A model generated the notes under the pieces. It saw nothing but the letters and a program-made list of their open reading frames with translations. It was not told the origin of the DNA and made no database searches. Position numbers and translations under genes: made by a program. Positions 1-5,244 of a stretch of 31,415 nucleotides of DNA are shown piece by piece. The DNA comes from GWA2-44-9 sp964429675. GTDB lineage: Bacteria > Patescibacteriota > Minisyncoccia > 2-02-FULL-40-12 > GWA2-44-9. The stretch is taken from NCBI GenBank assembly GCA_964429675.1, contig CAYSDF010000002.1, forward strand, positions 1 to 31,415, written 5' to 3'. Each line of letters starts with the position of its first letter. Position 1 is the first letter of the stretch.

Positions 1-55
1 TAGTAATCGCTGATCAGAACGCAGCGGTGAATACGTTCTCAAATTTTGCACTCAC
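1..55 (+). rRNA. rrs: 16S rRNA, 3' part, exon before the intron (partial)
   Basis: The window opens inside the 3' third of 16S rRNA. The conserved block TAGTAATCGC, then GATCAG and GCGGTGAATACGTTC, is followed by TTTTGCACTCAC, which matches the start of the universal site near E. coli 1392-1399. The match stops there and resumes about 830 bases later, so this is a 5' exon whose earlier part lies outside the window. The exact junction is uncertain by a few bases. Confidence 0.93.
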
Positions 56-888
56 GATAAAAGCGCCTGGCAGGTTATATTTCTAAGCGGTTAAAATCCG
101 CTCTTCGAATGTCCGTCATTCGAGCGTAGCTGAAAACTAGGCCTAATCCGCGAGGATTAGGTTGAAGGAGTTGAAAGCGAACAATAGCTTTTCATTCAAA
201 ACGTCTGATCGATCTATGATTGGCAGTGAGCATAGAGAAGATCCAAGAAAAAGACGCGAAGAGATGTAGGGAAATGAAATATAACTAACCCAGGGAGATC
301 TGATGCGGTATAAGGATTTGACGCCGCGTCAGAAGTCAGCTAGACTATAGTAGTACAAGCAGTAATGCTTTATGAAGGGTCTACTCTTATATGTTAAGTC
401 CAGATTATATTATCGGTCTTGTTGATGGTGAAGGCAGCTTTACTGCTTATGTTCGTGATCCGGACAAAGGCGGTAAAACAAAACGTCGAGTATATGTCGA
501 ACCAAGATTCTATATTAAATTAATAGAGAAAGATAAAGATATTCTCTATCGATTAAAAGAATACTTTGGATGCGGCAGTGTATATTTTCAGCGCGATAAA
601 CGGCCGAATCATCAGCAATGCTATCGATACGAAGTATTTAATTGGGGAGACTTACAAAAAGTAATTATTCCATTTTTTTGTAAGTACCAGTTGAAGTTCG
701 CCTCTAAGAAAAAAGACTTCCAGATATTTTGTGATATTATGGAGCGTCTCCAGAAAGGTGAACATAAAACTACCCAAGGACTGAAAAATCTTTGCCAGAT
801 TAAAGCAAGGATGCATTAGGAGCTCGTCGTATGCGGGAAATCCGCAGGTACGATGGGAACATCAATTCTGAAATCCCAGAAGATACTT
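56..888 (+). mobile_element. Intron inside 16S rRNA, carrying a homing endonuclease gene
   Basis: About 830 bases interrupt the universal 1392-1406 site. The left flank ends in GCACTCAC and the right flank resumes with GCCCGTCA. The insert has many potential helices and a LAGLIDADG ORF at 391-819. AGCTAGACTATAG near 339-351 and AAGGGTCTACT near 375-385 resemble the R and S strands of a group I P7 helix (AGAC with GTCT). A hairpin-rich 3' part lies at 825-885, for example TCGTA...TACGA around GCGG...CCGC. Group I is my inference. The usual U at the 5' exon end is not obvious, and joining the visible exons leaves C1400 missing or changed, so the splice points need experimental proof. Confidence 0.85.
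391..819 (+). CDS. LAGLIDADG homing endonuclease (intron-encoded)
   Basis: This 142-residue protein has one LAGLIDADG-type motif, IIGLVDGEGSF, at residues 7-17. Its Asp and Glu (D12, E14) fit the family's metal-binding positions. The following beta-rich part (FYIKLIEKDKDILYRLKEYFG, then YRYEV) and the helix around FFCKYQLKFASKKKDF match single-motif LAGLIDADG enzymes, which normally act as homodimers. It would cut an intron-less 16S allele near the insertion point and promote copying of the intron; some members also help splicing. It lies wholly inside the intron, just after the proposed P7 strands, and ends before the 3' intron helices. ATG at 391 is the first start in frame; no strong ribosome-binding site is visible. 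Confidence 0.92.
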   Translation: MLSPDYIIGLVDGEGSFTAYVRDPDKGGKTKRRVYVEPRFYIKLIEKDKDILYRLKEYFGCGSVYFQRDKRPNHQQCYRYEVFNWGDLQKVIIPFFCKYQLKFASKKKDFQIFCDIMERLQKGEHKTTQGLKNLCQIKARMH

Positions 889-1020
889 GCCCGTCAACTC
901 AAGGGAGCCGGTAATACCTGAAGATCCATTTTTACAAGTGGGGACACGGTAGGATCGGTAACAGGGAGTAAGTCGTAACAAGGCAAGGCTAGCGGAAGCT
1001 GGTCTTGGATCACCTCCTTT
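889..1020 (+). rRNA. rrs: 16S rRNA, 3' terminal exon with anti-Shine-Dalgarno
   Basis: The 16S match resumes with GCCCGTCA and continues through helix 44 and the conserved AAGTCGTAACAAGG to the end TTGGATCACCTCCTTT. CCTCC is the anti-Shine-Dalgarno sequence, so ribosomes here can use AGGAGG sites. Those are seen upstream of several genes, such as rpsU and the small genes at 4718 and 3995, but not upstream of many others. The mature end is placed at 1020 by analogy with E. coli. Confidence 0.95.
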
Positions 1021-1378
1021 CTATATTTTCTAACAAGGAGCGCGAGATTTTTTAAATCTTGCAGCCCGAGTGAAGAAAATATATTGAACTTTGTTCAATA
1101 TATTTCTTTACGTAGAATACGTAGCGAAGGAGTTAGAAGTGGGAGGTGAAAGGTGGGAAGAATTATTTATAATTTTTCACATTCAACCTCTATCTCTTCA
1201 TTAAAATGTTGTCGATTCTCTACTTCGGTAGAGGGGCTGGTCCGAAGCCTAAATCGGAATTCTATGATAGTTAGAATAAAAATTTCTATCAAAAGGAATT
1301 CACCCTATGAAATAAGCGCTATGCGCTTCCGGCTTTGCCGGATTTCACAGGGTAAACTGGTTAGCTGTATAAAGTTGA
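1021..1378 (+). other. 16S trailer with several hairpins, no gene
   Basis: No convincing gene or tRNA is seen in these 358 bases. Hairpins include an AT-rich 12-bp stem at 1077-1105 (AAATATATTGAA with TTCAATATATTT), which could be a processing stem, a UUCG-capped hairpin CTCTAC-TTCG-GTAGAG near 1219-1234, and a three-way junction at 1303-1352. In the last, CCCTATGAAAT pairs with ATTTCACAGGG with one mismatch and encloses AAGCGC-TAT-GCGCTT and CCGG-CTTTG-CCGG. No 23S or 5S sequence follows. Confidence 0.6.
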
Positions 1379-1415
1379 GAAACTAAAAATCCCGTTATGC
1401 GGGATTTTTAGTTTC
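1379..1415 (+). terminator. Terminator of the 16S transcription unit
   Basis: A perfect inverted repeat, GAAACTAAAAATCCCG and CGGGATTTTTAGTTTC, surrounds a short TTATG loop, with T-rich sequence in the 3' arm. It would stop the 16S transcript here and could work in both directions. Its presence supports a 16S gene not co-transcribed with 23S. Confidence 0.8.
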
Positions 1416-1420
1416 GAAAT

Positions 1421-1436
1421 CCTGAGCATGTCGAAG
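1421..1436. repeat. Dispersed repeat CCTGAGCATGTCGAAG
   Basis: This 16-mer is a variant of the CTTCGACA(G/A)GCTCAGG repeat that recurs in many environmental genomes. A second, inverted variant, TTCGACAGGCTCAGG, lies inside the GatB/YqeY gene at 29101-29115. Here it sits between the 16S terminator and the next gene. Confidence 0.6.
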
Positions 1437-1502
1437 AGTTTTGATTTATTAGCCAATGTTTGTTATGGTTCAATAAGCTTTTTCAACAATAGGGAGATCA
1501 CC

Positions 1503-1697
1503 ATGACGATTTATGTGTTGCGTTGTTTAGGGTGTGTTATTCTTGCTGTCGGCTTTACTATTCTTTTTTCTTGGATGGGTCAAACTATTTCTGAGGGCCT
1601 AGGCATCAGAAGTGCCCAGTACATTCTATTTTTTATAGGACTTATTTGCGGTACGGCCCTGGCTATAAATCTTTGGCCAAAGCTGCCCAAGAACTAA
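1503..1697 (+). CDS. Small membrane protein, two transmembrane segments
   Basis: A 64-residue protein beginning MTIYVLRCLGCVILAVG. Two hydrophobic segments (about residues 4-24 and 38-57) are separated by a short loop with QTISEGLG, and the tail is WPKLPKN. The start is set by GGGAG at 1492-1496, seven bases before ATG 1503; a longer reading frame from 1428 would begin inside the dispersed repeat and has no such site. A terminator follows directly, so it looks like a monocistronic gene. I do not recognise the family. Confidence 0.6.
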   Translation: MTIYVLRCLGCVILAVGFTILFSWMGQTISEGLGIRSAQYILFFIGLICGTALAINLWPKLPKN

Positions 1698-1735
1698 AAG
1701 CACCCTCCGCCAGTTGGCGGATGGGCGCTTTTTAA
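1696..1735 (+). terminator. Terminator with the TCCGCCAGTTGGCGGA palindrome
   Basis: The stem AAAAGC...GCTTTT encloses ACCC/GGGC-type pairs and the central palindrome TCCGCCAGTTGGCGGA (1706-1721), followed by a T run. Close relatives of this palindrome occur at 5436-5451 (inside gap), 15498-15513 and 23063-23074. Confidence 0.7.
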
Positions 1736-1751
1736 ATTAGTTATTTAAGCC

Positions 1752-1783
1752 TTGACAAAATGTTGAGGCTATTTGATTTAATA
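1752..1783 (+). promoter_or_regulatory. Likely promoter of the secreted protein gene at 1836
   Basis: A perfect -35 element TTGACA lies at 1752-1757. A -10 candidate TTTAAT lies at 1777-1782 with a long spacer of 19 bases; TTAATA one base later is an alternative. The gene starts about 50 bases downstream. Confidence 0.5.
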
Positions 1784-1835
1784 TCCCCGGCCTGGTATTC
1801 TTTAAAAGTTCAAGTTGTTTTAAAAAGGATTTTTA

Positions 1836-2309
1836 GTGAAAAAAGTAGCTATTATCAGCCTATTATCAGTATTTCTTCCGTTGACCGTAAAGGCTCAGCA
1901 GCCTGAGGTGCCTAACTATCAGAATTCCAAAGAATGGAAATTTATGGGTGGTGATTTTTGCACATTTCAACCAGTGGTTAAAGATATTAACAGTGTTGGA
2001 CCCACTCAGTATGTTTTTTGTGATTACTATCTACCAAATATTAAAGCAGAGAAACAACTGCCAATTATAGTGGTTTATAAACCTCAGGATAGGTGGATGT
2101 ATAGTCCCAGTGGAATATATACAAGGGAATATAGAAAAAATCCATGGCTTTTGATCCGAGTTATAATTAATCCGGCTAATAATGAGGGCGCGAATTTGTT
2201 CGAGTATTCCGGAAGGTTAAAGAAGTCTTGGAAATTTGTAGGAAAAGTCAAATCCGAAGAAGAATTGGACCTATTTCTATATATTAAATATAAGTTAGCT
2301 AGTAAATAG
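1836..2309 (+). CDS. Secreted protein of unknown function
   Basis: A 157-residue protein starting at GTG 1836, with an AAAGGAT site upstream. Residues 1-20 form a classic signal peptide: KK, a hydrophobic core, then VKA before QQ as a likely signal peptidase I site. The mature part is soluble, with two cysteines (in GDFCTF and YVFCDYY) that could form a disulfide outside the membrane. No family motif is recognised. It has its own promoter and terminator. A second secreted protein of similar size lies at 23146, but I see no clear homology between the two. Confidence 0.65.
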   Translation: MKKVAIISLLSVFLPLTVKAQQPEVPNYQNSKEWKFMGGDFCTFQPVVKDINSVGPTQYVFCDYYLPNIKAEKQLPIIVVYKPQDRWMYSPSGIYTREYRKNPWLLIRVIINPANNEGANLFEYSGRLKKSWKFVGKVKSEEELDLFLYIKYKLASK

Positions 2310-2311
2310 AC

Positions 2312-2336
2312 AAACTGCCCTTTAGGGCAGTTTTTT
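2312..2336 (+). terminator. Rho-independent terminator
   Basis: The stem AAACTGCCC / GGGCAGTTT with a TTTA loop is followed by a T run. It closes the secreted protein gene and lies tail to tail with the SIMPL gene. Confidence 0.85.
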
Positions 2337-2354
2337 AATTTTTATTTTATCTGT

Positions 2355-2422
2355 CAGGTAGTGAATTTTTCGGATGCTCTTTTAGAGCAAATACCTTAGG
2401 GAACCGAAAAATCTACTACCTG
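2355..2422. repeat. Long inverted repeat overlapping the SIMPL stop codon
   Basis: The arms CAGGTAGTGAATTTTTCGG (2355-2373) and CCGAAAAATCTACTACCTG (2404-2422) pair at 17 of 19 positions, plus a G-U. The loop holds a second hairpin, GCTC-TTTTA-GAGC. The right arm contains the stop codon of the minus-strand SIMPL gene, so it could act as its terminator or 3' stabiliser. The arm core resembles that of the repeat at 8412-8545. Confidence 0.7.
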
Positions 2423-3222
2423 ATTTGATAGGTAATGTTTACATCTACCGTGATCTCATTTTCTCCCGTTGGAATTGAAGGGGCCGGCGCTACTCCACCA
2501 CCACCGGATTTCAGACTATCAGCGGCAAAATATATCGGGTAATTGTTGCCCTCAGAGTAATTTACAATTTTACCTAAGCCGATCCCCAGTTGCTTTCGCA
2601 GGTTATTGGCTTTTGTCTTTGCATCAGCAATGGCCAGAGCCCTGGCCTGGTCTTTTAATGCCTCGGGATTATCTATTTGGAAACCTAGATTATTGACCTG
2701 ATTTGCACCGGCAGCAACGAGTCCGTCAAGAATTACTCCGACATTATCCAGATTCCTGACCTTTACTTCAAATGACTGAGTAACCTGATAGCCTGAAATT
2801 TGTTGCTGGTTGGTGGAGCAAGGGTAGCTAGGAGCGACAGCCGTACCAGAGCCGGAAGGTGCCATCATGTTTGAATTTAAAACGCAGGGTTTATATGTAT
2901 TGCTATATTGTGGATACACATTGTAGCCGGAAGTCTTAACATCTTTGTCTGCGACTCCTTGTTTTTTAAGAAAATCAGTCACCTTGTTTGATTTGACCGA
3001 GTTGGCATCTTGGGCCGCTTTTGAAGTGGCTGCTTCGGTGACAATAGAGAAGCTGACTGCGGCAATATCGGGCTTAGCCGAAATCTTGCCCTCGCCTGAA
3101 AAGGAGATAGTATTGGCAGTAGCAGCTGTATCGCCAAGATGTTTTGTGGCAACTACCAAGAAGAGAGCCAGCATAACCAGCGTTGCCGTCCCTGCCCAGT
3201 AGAGATATTTGTAATTATTCAT
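2416..3222 (-). CDS. SIMPL domain (DUF541) protein, membrane anchored
   Basis: A 268-residue protein. Residues 8-27 form an N-terminal membrane anchor or uncleaved signal; the rest should lie outside the cytoplasm. The SIMPL signature is clear: ISFSGEGKISAKPDIAAVSFSIVTEA near residue 40, then VTDFLKKQGVADKDVKTSGYNVYPQY, GYQVTQSFEVKVRNLDNVGVILD and ALAIADAKTKANNLRKQLG. The family is widespread in bacterial envelopes but its biochemical role is poorly known. An inserted stretch of about 30 residues, rich in Ser, Pro and Asn with two cysteines (C113 and C135), may be disulfide-linked. The gene stands alone on the minus strand, facing the secreted protein gene, and its 3' end lies in a large inverted repeat. 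Confidence 0.88.
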   Translation of the reverse strand: MNNYKYLYWAGTATLVMLALFLVVATKHLGDTAATANTISFSGEGKISAKPDIAAVSFSIVTEAATSKAAQDANSVKSNKVTDFLKKQGVADKDVKTSGYNVYPQYSNTYKPCVLNSNMMAPSGSGTAVAPSYPCSTNQQQISGYQVTQSFEVKVRNLDNVGVILDGLVAAGANQVNNLGFQIDNPEALKDQARALAIADAKTKANNLRKQLGIGLGKIVNYSEGNNYPIYFAADSLKSGGGGVAPAPSIPTGENEITVDVNITYQIR

Positions 3223-3227
3223 GTGAT

Positions 3228-3290
3228 AGTATTAAGTATTAAGAAGTACGTATTAAGGTTTTAAGCCGTAATACTTAATACATAATAGGC
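3228..3290. repeat. Dispersed GTATTAAG / CGTAATAC intergenic repeat
   Basis: AGTATTAAGTATTAAG, then GTATTAAGG and CCGTAATACTTAATAC, form an imperfect palindrome between divergent genes. The same words recur at 19722-19745 and 20886-20934, also intergenic. They could carry the promoter region of the SIMPL gene, but no clear -35/-10 pair is seen. Confidence 0.6.
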
Positions 3291-3339
3291 GATATCGGCT
3301 AATTTGAAATTTTAAGCTAGAACAAGTATACCATTTTAT

Positions 3340-3798
3340 ATGAAAGAAAAAAATATTTATCTAGTCCTCGACAATATCCGTAGTAGGGAGAATGTAGGTT
3401 CCATTTTTCGTACGGCTGATGCGGCCGGTGTTTCTAAGATATACTTGTGCGGCATCACACCTTGTCCACCGCATCCCAAAATTGAAAAAGCTTCCTTAGG
3501 AGCCGAGACGTATGTTTCTTGGGAATATTACAGGCAAACATGGAGGCTGGTTAAGGAATTGAGCGGCAAGAAAATAAATATTGTGGCTCTTGAGCAAACT
3601 AAAGATTCGCAGAATATTTTTAAATTTAAGCCTAAATTTCCCTTGGCTTTGATCCTTGGCAACGAGGTTGATGGCGTGAGCCCTAAAATTTTGAAATATT
3701 GCGACAAGGTAGTGAGTATCCAAATGTTTGGTAAAAAAGAATCACTAAACGTGTCGGTGGCAACAGGTATTGCTATTTATCAAATAAAAAACGGCTAA
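3340..3798 (+). CDS. SpoU/TrmH-family RNA 2'-O-methyltransferase
   Basis: A 152-residue protein with the three SPOUT motifs of TrmH-type enzymes: motif 1 NIRSRENVGSIFRTADAAGV (residues 12-31), motif 2 ALILGNEVDGVS (around 106-117) and motif 3 QMFGKKESLNVSVATGIAIY (around 128-147). Together they form the trefoil knot that binds S-adenosylmethionine. The Arg in motif 1, Glu in motif 2 and Ser-Leu-Asn-Val-Ser in motif 3 are the usual functional residues. The length is that of a bare catalytic domain, like TrmL, without the N-terminal L30e-like domain of RlmB. It should methylate a ribose 2'-OH in tRNA or rRNA; the site cannot be told from sequence. ATG 3340 is the only good start. Confidence 0.9.
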   Translation: MKEKNIYLVLDNIRSRENVGSIFRTADAAGVSKIYLCGITPCPPHPKIEKASLGAETYVSWEYYRQTWRLVKELSGKKINIVALEQTKDSQNIFKFKPKFPLALILGNEVDGVSPKILKYCDKVVSIQMFGKKESLNVSVATGIAIYQIKNG

Positions 3799-3805
3799 AG
3801 CCGTT
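3790..3805. terminator. Short hairpin holding two convergent stop codons
   Basis: AACGGC-TAAA-GCCGTT lies at the tail-to-tail junction. The stop of the methyltransferase (3796-3798) and the stop of the minus-strand small gene (3795-3797) overlap inside it. A-rich sequence to the left gives a U run for the minus strand only. Confidence 0.5.
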
Positions 3806-3995
3806 GCGAAGATAATAAAGGGCTGGGTATGTAAATTGAATATCCAGTACGGTTATTTTCGTATATGCGATTTCCTAAATCATTACAAGTTAATTTCCAG
3901 CCGCTGTCCTTGCATGCTTGGCATATATCATCATAATTTGTGGTATATCCATTCTTACAGGTAGCACATCTATCTTTCCAGAATTTAAGTCTCAT
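3795..3995 (-). CDS. Small zinc-ribbon-like protein
   Basis: A 66-residue protein with two paired-cysteine knuckles: RCATCKNGY (C10, C13) and DICQACKDS (C29, C32). CxxC spaced by about 16 residues from a second CxxC fits a structural zinc site. The rest is polar, with NRIYENNRTGYSIYIP. The start is well supported by AAGGAG placed seven bases before ATG on the minus strand. It overlaps the methyltransferase tail by four bases. The role is unknown; small zinc ribbons often bind nucleic acid or act as partner proteins, but nothing here shows which. Confidence 0.6.
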   Translation of the reverse strand: MRLKFWKDRCATCKNGYTTNYDDICQACKDSGWKLTCNDLGNRIYENNRTGYSIYIPSPLLSSQRL

Positions 3996-4019
3996 AATTA
4001 CTCCTTTTAAATTACTGAC

Positions 4020-4652
4020 ATGAAATTACCAAAGAAATCATTAGAACGCAACTTATTTAAATCCGGCTACCGGTATATTTTTGGCGTGGATGAGGTGGGG
4101 ATGGGTTGTCTGGCCGGGCCGGTGGTGGTTTGTGCGGTGGCTGTGACTAACCACTTCTATAATAAAAACCATGTAAAGTTCCGATGGTTGAGAGAGTCTA
4201 AGCTTTTGTCGGCTAGTCAGAGAGAGAAGTTCTCGGCAGAGCTTCTAAAAGAAAAAGACCTTGTCTATGCTATCTCTACTATATCTACCAAGATAATCGA
4301 CAAGATAAATATATATAACGCCGCCAGGCTGGGGATGAAAAATTCAATAACCAAGCTAAAACCCAACTTTGAATTGAAAACAATTGTCTTAGTTGATGGT
4401 AAAACCAAGATAAAAGGCCTGGATTATGAGCAGATGGCCATTGTGAAGGGGGATAGGAAGATATTTGCCATTGCCTGTGCTTCAATAATAGCCAAGGTGT
4501 ACCGTGACAAATTGATGGCCAAATACGCCAAAAAGTATCCCGGCTACGGATTTGAAAAGCACAAAGGCTATGGCACTAAATATCACCAGGCTCAGTTGGC
4601 GGCGATTGGACCATGCGACATACACAGAAGGTCATTTAGGTTAGAATATTGA
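4020..4652 (+). CDS. rnhB: Ribonuclease HII
   Basis: A 210-residue RNase HII, which removes RNA from RNA-DNA hybrids and cuts at single ribonucleotides in DNA. Family blocks in order: FGVDEVGMGCLAGPVVVCAV (residues 21-40, catalytic D24 and E25), ESKLLSASQRE, VLVDGKTKIKG (metal-binding Asp), VKGDRKIFAIACASIIAKVYRD (second Asp) and the C-terminal PGYGFEKHKGYGTKYHQAQL. All four acidic catalytic residues appear present. In the first block the usual GRG motif, which reads the ribonucleotide, is GMG (M28), and the usual DSK is ESK. The length is normal. ATG 4020 lies a short way downstream of the start of the divergent small gene at 3995. Confidence 0.93.
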   Translation: MKLPKKSLERNLFKSGYRYIFGVDEVGMGCLAGPVVVCAVAVTNHFYNKNHVKFRWLRESKLLSASQREKFSAELLKEKDLVYAISTISTKIIDKINIYNAARLGMKNSITKLKPNFELKTIVLVDGKTKIKGLDYEQMAIVKGDRKIFAIACASIIAKVYRDKLMAKYAKKYPGYGFEKHKGYGTKYHQAQLAAIGPCDIHRRSFRLEY

Positions 4653-4677
4653 CATATTTGCAAGTCTAATATAGAGT
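4649..4677 (+). promoter_or_regulatory. Promoter for the small membrane gene at 4718
   Basis: TTGACA (4649-4654) overlaps the rnhB stop. TATAGA (4670-4675, spacer 15) or TAGAGT (4672-4677, spacer 17) is the -10 candidate. Confidence 0.5.
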
Positions 4678-4717
4678 ATTCCTAGATTTACTGTTCTTAG
4701 TTTTAGGAGGCAATACA

Positions 4718-4948
4718 ATGGGGCTGAGTGGATTTCTTAGAACTATTTTAATGGCAGCTTTATGTCTTTTCATTGCACCTCTATTAACGACAGTCGTCGG
4801 TGTGTTAATAGTAAGTGGCGGATTTGCTCTTTGGCAACATAGCTCAGCCCCTTTGTTATGGGGCCTCATTATGGCCATGCCGACTTATCTAATTCTTTTT
4901 TTTGTGCGTTCTTTCTTGTTAAGCAGAGGCAAATTCAATCTATTTTAG
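4718..4948 (+). CDS. Small membrane protein, two transmembrane segments
   Basis: A 76-residue protein. Hydrophobic spans lie at about residues 8-36 and 46-68, and the positively charged end SRGKFNLF suggests the tail is in the cytoplasm. The start is firm: a full AGGAGG stands just upstream of ATG 4718. It has its own promoter (overlapping the rnhB stop) and a terminator just after, so it is a separate small transcription unit. No family is recognised. Confidence 0.6.
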   Translation: MGLSGFLRTILMAALCLFIAPLLTTVVGVLIVSGGFALWQHSSAPLLWGLIMAMPTYLILFFVRSFLLSRGKFNLF

Positions 4949-4966
4949 TTAATAGTTGTTTTCCAC

Positions 4967-4992
4967 ATCCCCGCCTAGCGGGGATTTTTGTT
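4967..4992 (+). terminator. Rho-independent terminator
   Basis: The stem ATCCCCGC-CTA-GCGGGGAT is followed by TTTTTGTTTTT. Confidence 0.88.
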
Positions 4993-5244
4993 TTTAGAAG
5001 TACACAGGCATAGCTTTGCGCCGGTAGCGAAATTACTATAAAATAAGAAGGTGGTTATCCAGCCTCAATTTTGCGGGTAACTGGCAGCAGTCTGCTTCGC
5101 CCATTGAGGGATGTCCCTATTCGGGACGCGCAGACTGCCATATTTTTATAAATCTAATCTGTAGCGTAGTTAGTGGTGGTTGAGATGGCAAAATTGAAGC
5201 GGGATGCTCAATTTTATAATCAATCGCTACGCTCTTGAATAAAA
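4993..5244 (+). promoter_or_regulatory. Structured leader upstream of gap
   Basis: No ORF is seen in these 252 bases. A weak promoter is possible: TTTGCG at 5015-5020 and TATAAA at 5037-5042, spacer 16. The transcribed part would then be about 195 bases and strongly folded. CAGTCTGC pairs with GCAGACTG in a stem near 5082-5142, around GTCCC-TATTC-GGGAC. TCAATTTTGC (5065-5074) can pair with GCAAAATTGA (5188-5197), and AAAATTGA (5190-5197) can instead pair with TCAATTTT (5208-5215). AGCGTAG (5163-5169) pairs with CTACGCT (5228-5234), ten bases before the start codon. The two exclusive pairings could form a switch, or the region may simply be a repeat cluster. Confidence 0.45.

Noticed and set aside
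1153..1386. 77-residue reading frame in the 16S trailer
   Set aside because: It crosses several hairpins and the three-way junction, has no membrane or domain pattern, and is best explained as non-coding trailer.
1428..1502. Longer N-terminus for the small membrane protein
   Set aside because: It would start inside a dispersed repeat with no ribosome-binding site; the GGGAG before 1503 decides for the shorter form.
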